Positions 42,801 to 51,124 of a DNA stretch of 64,000 nucleotides are shown here, in pieces (the stretch's first letter is position 1; each line of letters starts with the position of its first letter). The translations under genes and the position numbers were made by a program. Below the pieces are notes generated by a model. It ran no database searches. It saw only the letters and a program-made list of their open reading frames with translations, and was not told the DNA's origin. Origin of the DNA: Alteromonadaceae bacterium 2753L.S.0a.02 (GTDB taxonomy: Bacteria; Pseudomonadota; Gammaproteobacteria; Pseudomonadales; Cellvibrionaceae); contig VISH01000001.1 in assembly GCA_007827375.1 (NCBI GenBank), positions 1,488,001 to 1,552,000 of the forward strand, read 5' to 3'.

Positions 42801-44275
42801 GTGCGTATGAGGTCGTCGACGTACTCAACGGTAATCGCGTCTACACCGTTGGCGAGGGCACTGTAGATGGCGCGGCCCTTATTGTCGTAATCAAAATGAG
42901 CAAATTGGACTTGCTCGCCGGAGAGACCGTTAGGATAATCAACAATATCCGTTAGCAAATTCGAAAAAGTATTATTGTTGTATTGATATTCCCTAAAGCC
43001 CGATGGCGATTCCAAATAGGGGTAGGAAATTTTAGTGATGAGCGGGAACGACTGCAGCCGCCCACTGTAGACATGATCCCAACTTATATCGACTTTTCTA
43101 CCGGAGCTATCTACTACTTGCACAGGGAGTGCGATTTCATAATCTCCAAGGATAGCGGAAATCGTTGATGGGTTAACTACAAATTCTTCGTATGAAATCT
43201 CTAGCCAAGCACCTTGTGCGTTTTCTATTTTTACGATATCAAAGCCGAGCTCTTCGTAGTGGAAGATTAACTCTAGCTTCCCAAACTGATTATTTATCTG
43301 GATGAGTCGGCCTTTTTCGTCGAATACATACTGCTTGTCCTCTGAAGAGTCAGTGATTTTCCAACTTCCATTTGTTGAGCTTTCTGAAAACAAATGAGAG
43401 TAAATCGTTGAGCTTCCGTCAAGGTTAAACTTAATTTTCTTTCCGTTGGGACGCACCCATATCAATTTGTCGTTTCTTAGATAAGCCCAGTGATTATAGT
43501 TGAAGGTCCAATATCCACCGGCGTAAGGTCGCTTGTCGTAAAGAATTTGTTGACGATTGGAGAAGTAGCTTGCCGCAGCTGAGGCTGACATGGGTGCCTT
43601 GGTATCCGCTACGTAATATGTGTTATTGTCTATGTGTCCGTTGCCAGCAGCGAGCCCATAGCCTGATTGCTCCAGGGCAATATGGCTTCGGTAAGCGAAA
43701 CTGAATTCGATGGGATGTACCGTACCAATTGTCAGAACTGATTCTGTTCTGTATTTCTCTCCTTCGATAAGGTCGATTGGATTATTGGTTTGCGTGCATG
43801 GATTGTTTTCTGTATCCGGATTCGTGCAGCTTCCATCCACCCAATCCTGTCCCTCTTCGCACAATGCTTCACACTGACCAGATTGTGCATTGAAATTGTA
43901 GCCTTCTTCACAGATGTTATCTTCAACCGGTTCACCAGAGCACTGGCCCGGGTAATCGTTGCTGGTGAGAGAAAACCCTGGGGGACAGGAATTACTTCTA
44001 GTAACCCAATTTGTCGCGTAAGTATCTGTAGTGATGTTGTTGAATATCTTGGAGTCATAAATACAGTCGCATTGACTTGCTAAACAACTGCCAGCTCGGA
44101 AGTTAAAAAAAACTTCTGGATTTGTCTGCCACGCGCATGCGTCAACATGAGAATCATAGTATCTGTTGTCCTTATTGCTTATCCAAGTGATTTCTGCTTG
44201 GAAATCAACACAAAAAGCCAAAGGACTTGTGAACAGAATATTTGCAACAACTAGATTAAGAACATATTTATGCAT
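39893..44275 (-). CDS. Giant secreted RHS/YD-repeat protein with a lectin-like C-terminal domain (copy 2)
   Basis: The protein has 1460 residues with a signal peptide (MHKYVLNLVVANILFTSPLA). A Cys-rich N-terminal region contains CEEGYNFNAQSGQCEALCEE. An NPIDLIEGEKYRTES entry like that of copy 1 follows, and YD repeats run to ~1230. Residues ~526-1226 are encoded by the near-identical 2.1-kb block. The C-terminal ~215 residues form a single beta-jelly-roll of the DUF1080/LamG type (NFDNQDLSGWQIVDNGAKMG, GIGLLFRYVDDNNYYRFSMD, YGLRVSAQGNSLSIWLDDQL), different from the two LamG domains of copy 1. As in copy 1, the RHS core and tip are encoded separately. The N-terminal thirds of the two copies are related but strongly diverged. 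Confidence 0.85.
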   Translation of the reverse strand: MHKYVLNLVVANILFTSPLAFCVDFQAEITWISNKDNRYYDSHVDACAWQTNPEVFFNFRAGSCLASQCDCIYDSKIFNNITTDTYATNWVTRSNSCPPGFSLTSNDYPGQCSGEPVEDNICEEGYNFNAQSGQCEALCEEGQDWVDGSCTNPDTENNPCTQTNNPIDLIEGEKYRTESVLTIGTVHPIEFSFAYRSHIALEQSGYGLAAGNGHIDNNTYYVADTKAPMSASAAASYFSNRQQILYDKRPYAGGYWTFNYNHWAYLRNDKLIWVRPNGKKIKFNLDGSSTIYSHLFSESSTNGSWKITDSSEDKQYVFDEKGRLIQINNQFGKLELIFHYEELGFDIVKIENAQGAWLEISYEEFVVNPSTISAILGDYEIALPVQVVDSSGRKVDISWDHVYSGRLQSFPLITKISYPYLESPSGFREYQYNNNTFSNLLTDIVDYPNGLSGEQVQFAHFDYDNKGRAIYSALANGVDAITVEYVDDLIRTVTNVLGKQATYTFATEHGVRRLASVVGEPTETCVLSETSYTYNSDGTRASKVTNGVTTTYGYNASKQRTLVTEATGTAEARTTTTEWHPTLNVRTKIIEPDKTTRYDYNDTTELLDAVHIDADGKTRSTAYTYYANRLVHTVDGPRTDVADITTYAYDEQLNLASVTNAANQTTLYSNYNGQGQAGTVTDANGSVSQYSYDVAGRVETVSVQHPSGNTSLDLSTVYDYDPLGNLVTMTFADGSSLSYEYDAANRIEAISNNLGERIELTLDKAGNTTQQLIKNSSGVITFQAGRAYDELSRVIRQVGAAGQTTHFGYDANDNLTQTTDGREFVTNYEYDTLNRVTKTLQPLGITTEMGYNPADQLQTVTDPETLKTQYHYNGFGELTQRISPDTGTTDYTYDSAGNLTSKADARGIVALYSYDALNRVTSIEYPNDTTQNITYEYDDTSNGNYGIGRLTAIIDASGETRFAYDYLGNLLSKTTTIATQTFTSEYQYDAFGRLQTQVYPSGRLVHYSYDALSRIHSITTQANSSAPLATVITDVSYLPYGPATQWTYGNGIVHTTRYDLDYRVSSIEDDGSSPLYHLSYGYDANNNIETLDNLVNSVAAQMFSYDAVDRLDTAQGNYGALDYDYDKVGNRTQKQHTQGGNTNTESYSYALTSHQLQAVTNTQGGNRTFSYDANGNVLTDTHSNSLVWEYDDTNRPKAVTVNGERIEYRHNALGQRVFKQHGNTTTYYHYDEAGKLIAVSDEQGNTLEEHVWFNNTLVASLIEPVTAVNTSSSVLLEANFDNQDLSGWQIVDNGAKMGPSSWYFDNGALCENSNIYTDTGPSRPGTYAAYSSGASWSDYEASVTLLSSDDDGIGLLFRYVDDNNYYRFSMDSQRAYRRLVKKQNGVFTVLFEDNTPYILNQPYGLRVSAQGNSLSIWLDDQLWYQGSDTSHAQGSIALYAWGEQAACFNDLSVNSLEAAQ
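40598..42698. repeat. 2.1-kb near-identical repeat, copy 2
   Basis: Partner of 33995-36095, constant offset 6603, same orientation. Such identity between diverged flanks indicates recent duplication or gene conversion, and makes the 6.6 kb between the copies prone to deletion by recombination. Confidence 0.9.
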
Positions 44276-44774
44276 ATTAAGAAACCATTCAGACCCTAAT
44301 TATCAGAGCTTTGGGCGTTACAAATTGATATAAGAAGAGATTTGGGAGGGAAACACGAGCAACAATATTTGCCGAACAGATTAAAGTGAGCTTGTTTCCT
44401 TGTGGCACTTTTTCCTTGTTCATAAAATGATATAATTTTGATACGGGTTTGACCATCATCTTTATTAGTGCTTACTGTTTAAAAAAACACCCAAAATAAA
44501 GATTTGTGATTTGTATCAATGCCTTTTATGGTTCGCTTCTAGGTGTTAATAATTGTAAACGTTGTATAATTGAATGAATTACGTGACACATAACATTTTT
44601 TTGTGAAATAACTTCGACGTAAAAGTAAAATGATCTGTTCAGTAGTAACTGTAATAGATAGCATCAACATACTAGCGGTAATTGGTTAATAGACGCTTGT
44701 ATAACGGCGACGCCTATACTAGGTCATATTTGTGTAGTGTTTGATTAAAAACGCATTATGTCTTACGCGGTTCA
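44276..44774. other. ~500-bp AT-rich gap between the RHS island and the ABC exporter operon
   Basis: No gene is supported. It must contain the promoter of the second giant YD gene near its left end. No clear terminator for the exporter operon was found. Confidence 0.35.
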
Positions 44775-45959
44775 CTAAACCTTAAACGCCACCACCACCG
44801 GCAACCTGGCTGCCCGTAACGCCGGAAAAAATCCCCCAATAAAACCAATCACCAACGCCAGTTGTATTGCATGCAAAAATCCCGCAGCGGAAATTTCGAA
44901 ATCGAATACAATTTGCGTAAAACTGCCGCCCAGGGTAGAGGCGGTAATCCCGTCGAACAATAAAAATGCTGCGAGGCCACCGATTAAGCCACCGATTACC
45001 GAGAGGACCAGCGCTTCGGCGAGTGTGCCGCAGAACGCAGAAAATCCGCTAAAGCCAATCGCGCGTAGCGTTGCGATTTCTGTGGCGCGTTGTGATACTG
45101 AGGTGTACATGGTGTTGAGTGCACCGGCTAATGCACCGATAGCCATGGCAATGGCCAGCGGCCAACCCAGATAAAAAATGAGGTCAGACATGCCCTGTGA
45201 CTGTTGCGCGTAATAGTCGTTTTCTACAAATACGTCGAGGTTGGTGCGTGGGTCGTTTGCGAAAAAATCTTTGAGGGGTTGTATATCACCGGGCGTTTCT
45301 AATTTAACGCGCATCACTTGCACGCTGTTGCCACGATTAAATTGTGATTGTATGGTTTTGGCATCGGCCCAGAGTTCGCTGCCGAAAACGGAGCCGCCAG
45401 CTGAAAACACACCGACCACTTTCCATTCAATATTATTGAGGCGAATGGTTTTATCCAGTTCAAAACCGTCGAATTCCATCAGCACGGATTCGCCCACCAT
45501 CAGTTCATTGGTGCCCGGTGTAAAAGCGCGACCCTCAATTATTTCTATATTATCCCGCAGGGCAATGCCCTTTAAATCGAGACCGCGCAGCGGCAGGTTT
45601 ACTTCGCGCCCGGTGGATTTACGTTTGCCGTCAACAATAACGTAAAGTTCGCCGGAAACGATGGGGCCGTTGTCATCACTGGCGATACCCGGGGCGGTTT
45701 CGATGATGTCGACAACATCGCCCAGCAACACGCTGTTGAGTTCCGCCTGGGAGCCTTGACGCAGTACCACGCCTATGTCCTGGGAGCCGGTACCTTTAAC
45801 GGTTTGTTTAAATCCATTGGCCATTGCCAGAAACGCCAATAAAACCGCGACCACAATGGCGATGGCAATTAAGGTGGCGAGGCTCATCCAAACCCGTTGC
45901 GGCAGGCTGCGTATATTCATCATCACCACGGCGCTGATTTGTGCGAGTGCTTGTGCCAT
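44775..45959 (-). CDS. FtsX/MacB-type ABC transporter permease (second permease)
   Basis: The protein has 394 residues; GGAGA precedes the ATG. One N-terminal TM (VWMSLATLIAIAIVVAVLLA), a large periplasmic MacB-PCD-like domain (~50-265, with GIASDDNGPIVSGELYVIVD and MVGESVLMEFDGF), and three C-terminal TM helices. These carry the FtsX signature (SVSQRATEIATLRAIGFSGF; VIGFIGGFFPALRAARLPVV). It is the last gene of a five-gene operon with another permease, an ATPase, an adaptor and pldA. Together they form a type VII (MacB/LolCDE-like) mechanotransmission transporter, moving substrate on the periplasmic side or extracting lipids/lipoproteins. Substrate unknown. Confidence 0.9.
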   Translation of the reverse strand: MAQALAQISAVVMMNIRSLPQRVWMSLATLIAIAIVVAVLLAFLAMANGFKQTVKGTGSQDIGVVLRQGSQAELNSVLLGDVVDIIETAPGIASDDNGPIVSGELYVIVDGKRKSTGREVNLPLRGLDLKGIALRDNIEIIEGRAFTPGTNELMVGESVLMEFDGFELDKTIRLNNIEWKVVGVFSAGGSVFGSELWADAKTIQSQFNRGNSVQVMRVKLETPGDIQPLKDFFANDPRTNLDVFVENDYYAQQSQGMSDLIFYLGWPLAIAMAIGALAGALNTMYTSVSQRATEIATLRAIGFSGFSAFCGTLAEALVLSVIGGLIGGLAAFLLFDGITASTLGGSFTQIVFDFEISAAGFLHAIQLALVIGFIGGFFPALRAARLPVVVAFKV

Positions 45960-45963
45960 GTGC

Positions 45964-47127
45964 TTATCTCCTGTTCAGTGCATCGATGGTGTTGAGTTTC
46001 ATGGCCCGCCACGCAGGGAAAAACCCGGTGAGCACGCCAAGTGCGATCATATAAGCAAACGCCAACACCGCAGTGTTAGAGCCGAGCACCAAGTTGGGAA
46101 GAATATTTTGCAGGCTCGGGTCGCGGCTCGCGCCATTGACAATAAACCAGGCGATTAACAAGCCCTGAAAACCACCTATAACAGCGAGCATTATGGATTC
46201 CGATAAAATCATGCGGAACACCCGCGCTGCCTGAAACCCCAAGGTTTTCATGACCGCAATTTCCGAAGTGCGCTCGCGCACTGCCAGTGCCATCGAGTTG
46301 CCAACGATTAACAGAATGGTAAAAAACGCGGCGGTAACCACCGAGGTAATAATCAAACCAATACTACCAATTTGTTCAATAAAGGCTTTGTTGAATTGTT
46401 TTTCGGACGTGGTTTCTGTTTCTGCGGGTGAGTTGGCAAACGTATCGTCGATGCGTTTTGCGACGACTTCATTCAGTGATGGGTCGTCGGTTGTTAACAC
46501 GGCCCAGCCAAACCAGTCGCTACCAAAGGTTTGTGTCTCGATAAAATATTTGTAGTGAAGCATAAAATAATTGGTGTCGATTTGCGCTTCCTTGGTGGTA
46601 AATATTCCGGATACCACAAAATCCCAGGTGTGTGAACCATCGGCCTGGGAAAAAATGCTTGAGGATATGGGTATGCGATCGCCCACCTTCCAGCCTTTTA
46701 AATCGGCCATGCGTTTGCCCACCAGCAAGCCCTGGCGTTCGTTAAACCAGGCTTGTTTGGCTTCGTCTGTTACCACCAGTTCATCGTAAACCTGCAGCCA
46801 GCTTTGTGGGTCTACAGCGAAGGCAACCAGTTGTTTTTGTGGGTCTTGGTAGTAGGCGCCAAACCAATTGGCCCAGGAAACATCTTTAACACCTTCGAGC
46901 GCGCGAATTTTGTTAACGTGCGCCATGGGCAGCGGTTGCGTAAAATTAATTTTATTGACAACAACCAGGCGGTTATCGGCGGTAAGCTCCACGCCTGCTT
47001 CAAAGGCATCTTTCAGAGAAAACAGCACGCCGAATAGCATAAAAGCAATAACAATGGCGGTGCTGTTTAGAAACATGCGCAGTTTGTTGCGCGTGAGGTT
47101 GCGATAAATTAAATAGAGATCGTTCAC
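45964..47127 (-). CDS. FtsX/MacB-type ABC transporter permease (first permease)
   Basis: The protein has 387 residues. The GTG start overlaps the stop of the ATPase gene (GTGA). N-terminal TM (KLRMFLNSTAIVIAFMLFGV), a periplasmic domain (~45-250), then three TM helices with the FtsX motif AVRERTSEIAVMKTLGFQAA and the C-terminal GFFPAWRAMKLNTIDALNRR. It differs enough from the second permease that the complex is probably a LolCE-like heterodimer. The stop lies in the Shine-Dalgarno region of the next gene, indicating coupled translation. Confidence 0.9.
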   Translation of the reverse strand: MNDLYLIYRNLTRNKLRMFLNSTAIVIAFMLFGVLFSLKDAFEAGVELTADNRLVVVNKINFTQPLPMAHVNKIRALEGVKDVSWANWFGAYYQDPQKQLVAFAVDPQSWLQVYDELVVTDEAKQAWFNERQGLLVGKRMADLKGWKVGDRIPISSSIFSQADGSHTWDFVVSGIFTTKEAQIDTNYFMLHYKYFIETQTFGSDWFGWAVLTTDDPSLNEVVAKRIDDTFANSPAETETTSEKQFNKAFIEQIGSIGLIITSVVTAAFFTILLIVGNSMALAVRERTSEIAVMKTLGFQAARVFRMILSESIMLAVIGGFQGLLIAWFIVNGASRDPSLQNILPNLVLGSNTAVLAFAYMIALGVLTGFFPAWRAMKLNTIDALNRR

Positions 47128-47819
47128 GCCGCCAGCTCCTTCTCGACAAACTCTCCCTTATCAAGATGGATACAGCGTTTTGCATACTTGGCTGCCAGGG
47201 CATCGTGGGTAACCATAATGATGGTTTTGCCGAAGTCGTCGTTTAAGGCTTGAAGAATTTTCAGTACTTCATCGGCAGTGTTGCGGTCGAGATCGCCGGT
47301 GGGTTCGTCGCACAACAACAGTTTTGGGTCGGAGACAATGGCGCGGGCAATGGCGACCCGTTGTTGCTGACCGCCGGAAAGTTCGTCGGGCTTATGCTTG
47401 GCTCGGTCTGCGAGGCCCACCAATTCCAGTGCTGCGGAAATACTTTTTTGGCGCTGCGCTTTGGAAAGTTTTTTTAACAGCAAGGGCAGTTCTACGTTTT
47501 TTGCTGCGTTGAGCATGGGCATTAAGTTGTAAAACTGAAAAATAAAACCCACGTTATCGGCGCGCCACTTGGCGAGTGCGTTTTCGCTGAGTGAATCAAT
47601 GCCGCTGCCCGCAAATTTTATTTCGCCACCGCTGGGGCGATCGACCCCTCCGAGCATATTAAGCAGTGTCGTTTTACCCGAGCCGGAAGGCCCCATGATG
47701 GCGATAAAATCGCCCTGGGGAATGGTCATATTGAGATTGTCGAAAATGGTGATGGTTTCCTTACCTTTGGTAAACCGCTTGGAAACATTGTTTAATTCAA
47801 ACAAAGGGGCGTTGTTCAC
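47124..47819 (-). CDS. ABC transporter ATP-binding protein, LolD/MacB type
   Basis: The protein has 231 residues, with a GTG start preceded by GGAGG. Walker A GPSGSGKTTLLNMLGG, Q-loop FQFYNLMPML, signature LSGGQQQRVAIARAI, Walker B LLLCDEPTGDLD and the H-loop VTHD are all intact. The subfamily fits LolD/MacB/FtsE ATPases that pair with FtsX-type permeases, and two such permeases follow directly. Confidence 0.95.
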   Translation of the reverse strand: MNNAPLFELNNVSKRFTKGKETITIFDNLNMTIPQGDFIAIMGPSGSGKTTLLNMLGGVDRPSGGEIKFAGSGIDSLSENALAKWRADNVGFIFQFYNLMPMLNAAKNVELPLLLKKLSKAQRQKSISAALELVGLADRAKHKPDELSGGQQQRVAIARAIVSDPKLLLCDEPTGDLDRNTADEVLKILQALNDDFGKTIIMVTHDALAAKYAKRCIHLDKGEFVEKELAA

Positions 47820-47849
47820 AGGAAATCCTCCTTCCTTATTTGCTAATTG

Positions 47850-48893
47850 TTAATTGACCGAGTTCGCACCACTGCTGTTATCAAGAAACGCGACTTTAAC
47901 CCCCATGTTTGGCAGCACGCGGGCATCTTTAACTTGTAGTGCGATACGCACCGCCACGGTCGCTTTGGCGCGATCGGCGGTGGGAATGATGGCAATCACC
48001 TGCGCGGGAATATCCCATTGGGGGTAGGCATCGAGATTGGCGATAACTTTTTGGCCCGCTGCGACACGGCCAATAAAGGCTTCGTTGACATCCACTTCGA
48101 TTTCCAGCGAGTCCATATCCACCAGGGTGCAAATACCGGTGCGTGTAAAACCACCACCGGCCGCCGCTGGTGCAACAATTTCACCGGGCTGGGCATTTTT
48201 AACGGTAATCACACCTGAGAAGGGTGCGCGAATGGTGTGGTCGTCCACTTCCTGTGATAAGCGTTCCGCGTTGAGTTCTGCCACGCGAAGCTCTGCGCGG
48301 CTGGTGGCTAATCCTGCGGTGGCTTTTTTGACGTCGGCCTGGGCGCGGGTAAGTGCCGCTTCACTGGTGAATTTTTCATGGTCCAGTTGGGTGACCCGAT
48401 TTAATACGCGCCTGGCTTCTTCCAGATCGGTTTGAAAACTGTTGATTCGTTCGCGCTGCGCTACAATTTGGGCGCGTGCCAAATCCAGATTGACTCGTGC
48501 GGCTTCGTCGTCGAGTCGCGCCAGAATCTGATCTTCAGCTACCGCCATGCCTTCTTCAACGTCTACCGAAATTATGCGCCCCATAACCTCCGAGGAAACC
48601 GTCGCAACGCGCCGCGCGGTGATATAACCGGAGGCATTGAGTACCGCCGCGTTAACGATATTTTTTTTCGGTGCTTCCGTTTGGGCAGTGATTAATGGCT
48701 TGCTTGCTACCGGTGTTGGCGCTGCGGCGGTTTGCGGCAGCAACCACCAAACCAGAAAGCCGCTGGCCGCTGCGCCTAATAATGCAGCGGCAATTAGGTG
48801 AGCCATACCAAAACCGCTCGTCGTTTCCGTTTGTTCGCTAATGGTTAACTGTTGAAGTAATGCTTTTTTATCGTTTGATGAATCCACACCCAC
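47850..48893 (-). CDS. Periplasmic adaptor (HlyD/MacA/RND membrane-fusion family)
   Basis: The protein has 347 residues, with a GTG start (48893, or GTG 48887). N-terminal TM anchor ~25-52 (MAHLIAAALLGAAASGFLVW). The lipoyl-like half motifs flank a helical hairpin (~120-200: VIAQRERINSFQTDLEEARR region). After it come the beta-barrel part (HTIRAPFSGVITVKNAQPGE) and a membrane-proximal domain. The family joins inner-membrane transporters to an outer-membrane exit duct; no TolC-type gene is in the window. The next three genes supply the ATPase and permeases, so this is a MacA-like partner of a split MacB/LolCDE-like pump. Confidence 0.9.
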   Translation of the reverse strand: MGVDSSNDKKALLQQLTISEQTETTSGFGMAHLIAAALLGAAASGFLVWWLLPQTAAAPTPVASKPLITAQTEAPKKNIVNAAVLNASGYITARRVATVSSEVMGRIISVDVEEGMAVAEDQILARLDDEAARVNLDLARAQIVAQRERINSFQTDLEEARRVLNRVTQLDHEKFTSEAALTRAQADVKKATAGLATSRAELRVAELNAERLSQEVDDHTIRAPFSGVITVKNAQPGEIVAPAAAGGGFTRTGICTLVDMDSLEIEVDVNEAFIGRVAAGQKVIANLDAYPQWDIPAQVIAIIPTADRAKATVAVRIALQVKDARVLPNMGVKVAFLDNSSGANSVN

Positions 48894-48905
48894 CTCTAAC
48901 TTTCT

Positions 48906-49724
48906 TTAATAATGAAACGACAAACCAAAACGCAGCGATTCTGTTTTGATGTTGTAGTTTTGAATAACTTCGCCGTAGCCGTTGAAATATCGTAGGTACA
49001 AGGTGGGTTTGAATTTTGCCCAGCGCATGCGGTAGTGCAGGCCTACGGTTTTTTGGCCGGTATTAAATCGGTAACCATCTTCACCGGCGACCAGGCCCAC
49101 TAATAAATCCAATTGATTTTGATGATTTCCCAACAAATTGCGAAACGTCAATCCGCTTTCCCACGGGCCGTAGTAGTCGTTAATGTCTTTGTTTTTTGAG
49201 CTTTTTTTAATGTCGGAGTTGAATGCTGTTTGCCAGATGACATCCATGTGGCGCCACTTAAAGTCGGTGTTGAAGCGTACTTGCCAGCGATCCCAGGCTC
49301 GCGACGTTGGTCCCTCACGACCGTTGGAACGATGGAACCATCCCGCGTCGACCGAAGTTAGCCAGGGCTTGTAAATTAGAAATCGATAAAATAACTCGGG
49401 CATAAAGTTATTGTCGATCGCGGGTTGTTCGGCGTGGTAGATATCCCACAGCACCAGGTTGGTATACGCCAAATAAAGTTCACCCAGAACGCGGTATTTA
49501 AAGCTGTATTGCAACAGCAGGTCTTCATCATTGGCGATGGCGTAGTTCAAGCGGTAGAGCGAAAAATCCTGATCGGGGTTGCTGCCAACCAGAGCATCGT
49601 ACACCTGGATATCGCGGGTTTCGTTGTCGCTGCGGTTGGGGTCGGGGGGTGGAGGGGAATCCAGCGCAAGTACGCTATTACTGAGTAATGCTGCGAGTAA
49701 GAAGCCAAACAGCCTTTGAGTCAT
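48906..49724 (-). CDS. pldA: Outer-membrane phospholipase A (PldA/OMPLA)
   Basis: The ATG at 49724 has GGAGA eight bases upstream (49739 is an alternative). The signal peptide ends SVLA. The protein is a 12-strand barrel phospholipase, 272 residues. The active-site segment WFHRSNGREGPTSRAWDR aligns with the E. coli HxSNG...SRSWNR motif: His131 and Ser133 are present, but the third residue (Asn156 in E. coli) is Asp145 here, giving a classical Ser-His-Asp triad. The enzyme hydrolyses acyl chains of phospholipids mislocalised to the outer leaflet. It is the first gene of an operon with the adaptor and MacB/Lol-like transporter (gap 12 bases), which suggests a shared lipid-homeostasis or lipid/peptide export role. 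Confidence 0.9.
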   Translation of the reverse strand: MTQRLFGFLLAALLSNSVLALDSPPPPDPNRSDNETRDIQVYDALVGSNPDQDFSLYRLNYAIANDEDLLLQYSFKYRVLGELYLAYTNLVLWDIYHAEQPAIDNNFMPELFYRFLIYKPWLTSVDAGWFHRSNGREGPTSRAWDRWQVRFNTDFKWRHMDVIWQTAFNSDIKKSSKNKDINDYYGPWESGLTFRNLLGNHQNQLDLLVGLVAGEDGYRFNTGQKTVGLHYRMRWAKFKPTLYLRYFNGYGEVIQNYNIKTESLRFGLSFHY

Positions 49725-49976
49725 TTTTCGGGTCTCCATGACAAGAAATGATTACGCAAACTATACTCCCAGAGATGTGACGAAATTTTTGACTCGATCG
49801 ACTTGCGTCAAAAATTAGATGAAAAAGGCGGGAGCAGGTTAAAGAAATCGGCGAAACGACAATAAATTGCGGTTAGCGACGATTCTAAGCCTGATCACCT
49901 TTCGGCGAAACAAATAAAGCTGGTATATGCTTAGTTTGAGTAAACGAACATAGTGAGTCGCGTACTGCGTAAAGCC

Positions 49977-50354
49977 ATGTCTAATTCTTCAAAAGCAATT
50001 TTGGTGGTGGAAGACAACCCCGATAACCAACAGTTGGTTACCTGGATTCTTGAGGATGAGGGGTTCCAAATTACCTGTGTCGATTCCGCCGAAGAAGGTT
50101 TGGAGATGTTAGAAATAAAAAATTACGACATGGTGCTGATGGATATCTCGCTGCCGGGCATGGATGGCAAAGAGGCGACCCAGAAAATTCGAGCCACTCC
50201 GCATCTCAAAGATATTCCCGTGCTGGCGCTCACGGCGCACGCGGTGCAGGGTGAGCGTGAGTCCATTATCGCGAGCGGTGTGGATGGTCTGGTTACCAAG
50301 CCCGTGGACGAGGAAGAACTCATCAGCCGTATTAGCAATCTGTTGAGCCTCTAG
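49977..50354 (+). CDS. Single-domain response regulator (CheY-like receiver)
   Basis: The ATG at 49977 is preferred to the GTG at 49953. The protein has 125 residues and is entirely a receiver domain: acidic pair VVEDN, phosphoacceptor Asp56 (MVLMDISLPGMDG), Thr in LALTAHA, and Lys in VTKPVDEEEL. There is no output domain and no adjacent kinase, so it probably works by protein contact in a phosphorelay. Its stop abuts, tail to tail with no gap, the stop of the PPTase gene. Confidence 0.93.
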   Translation: MSNSSKAILVVEDNPDNQQLVTWILEDEGFQITCVDSAEEGLEMLEIKNYDMVLMDISLPGMDGKEATQKIRATPHLKDIPVLALTAHAVQGERESIIASGVDGLVTKPVDEEELISRISNLLSL

Positions 50355-51095
50355 TTAGCTCTTTGCGATTGCACTCACCGCCACAGGCTCCGCGCTGACC
50401 CAATCATACAGGGCAACCGGTTCAGTCGCTTGCGACGCCAGCTGTGCAACACTGATCACCCGCTTACCAGCGTCATCCCCCCAGTTTAAAAAACTTTGCC
50501 AAACCACCGGCGGCAGTGCTTTACAGGCGCGATAACTCAATTGCCAGGGGGCCTGGTGATTTTTTATATCGATTTCGAGATGACGCGAGGCCACCGTAAT
50601 GGAGCTGTCGCAGACCTTCACCTGACTTTCCAGCAGTGTCCACAGTATTGTGAACATTTGTGGTTTGTCGGCGGGCTCGACCAAATCCAGCCATCGCGCG
50701 GTATGCTGGTGCATAAATACTTCGGGTTTCTCCCAGGGGGGCTCGAGTTTACCGCGGCGTCGTTCGATAAGCTCAACGTCAACCCCTGATGGGAAATCAC
50801 TGATGGAAATCGCCACGGCGTCGTCACAGTGAGAAATGCTGAAGTGCAATTCGGGGTGATTGGGCAGGTGGGGTTTGCCATTTTCGCTGTAGGCAAAGCG
50901 GATGTTTTCCAGGGGAGCCTGCAAGCGCTTCGCCAGGAGTGATTTCACCATCCAGCGCGCCTGGGCAAAGCGTGCCGCAACACGTGCTTGCATGCGTTTG
51001 TAGCGGGTTGCTTCCTCGTCGTCGAACAATTGTGCGGCAGGTAGTTCGGATACCGGCGTGTAGTTGGGTTCGGAGCAGTAATAAATGTCGGGCAT
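50355..51095 (-). CDS. 4'-phosphopantetheinyl transferase superfamily protein (Sfp-type)
   Basis: The protein has 246 residues. Family landmarks are GKPHLPNHPELHFSISHCDD, SGVDVELIERRRG, and the third motif ILWTLLESQVKVCDSSI. The third motif normally reads W-x-x-K-E-A-x-x-K; here the Lys-Glu is Leu-Glu, keeping the metal-linked Glu and the last Lys. The enzyme transfers phosphopantetheine from CoA to carrier proteins. No NRPS or PKS lies in the window, and the siderophore operon here does not need it, so its targets are elsewhere. It follows the GGDEF gene closely (29 bases) on the same strand. Confidence 0.85.
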   Translation of the reverse strand: MPDIYYCSEPNYTPVSELPAAQLFDDEEATRYKRMQARVAARFAQARWMVKSLLAKRLQAPLENIRFAYSENGKPHLPNHPELHFSISHCDDAVAISISDFPSGVDVELIERRRGKLEPPWEKPEVFMHQHTARWLDLVEPADKPQMFTILWTLLESQVKVCDSSITVASRHLEIDIKNHQAPWQLSYRACKALPPVVWQSFLNWGDDAGKRVISVAQLASQATEPVALYDWVSAEPVAVSAIAKS

Positions 51096-51124
51096 GATCG
51101 GCGAAAACTCGGAGCGAGGCGCGA

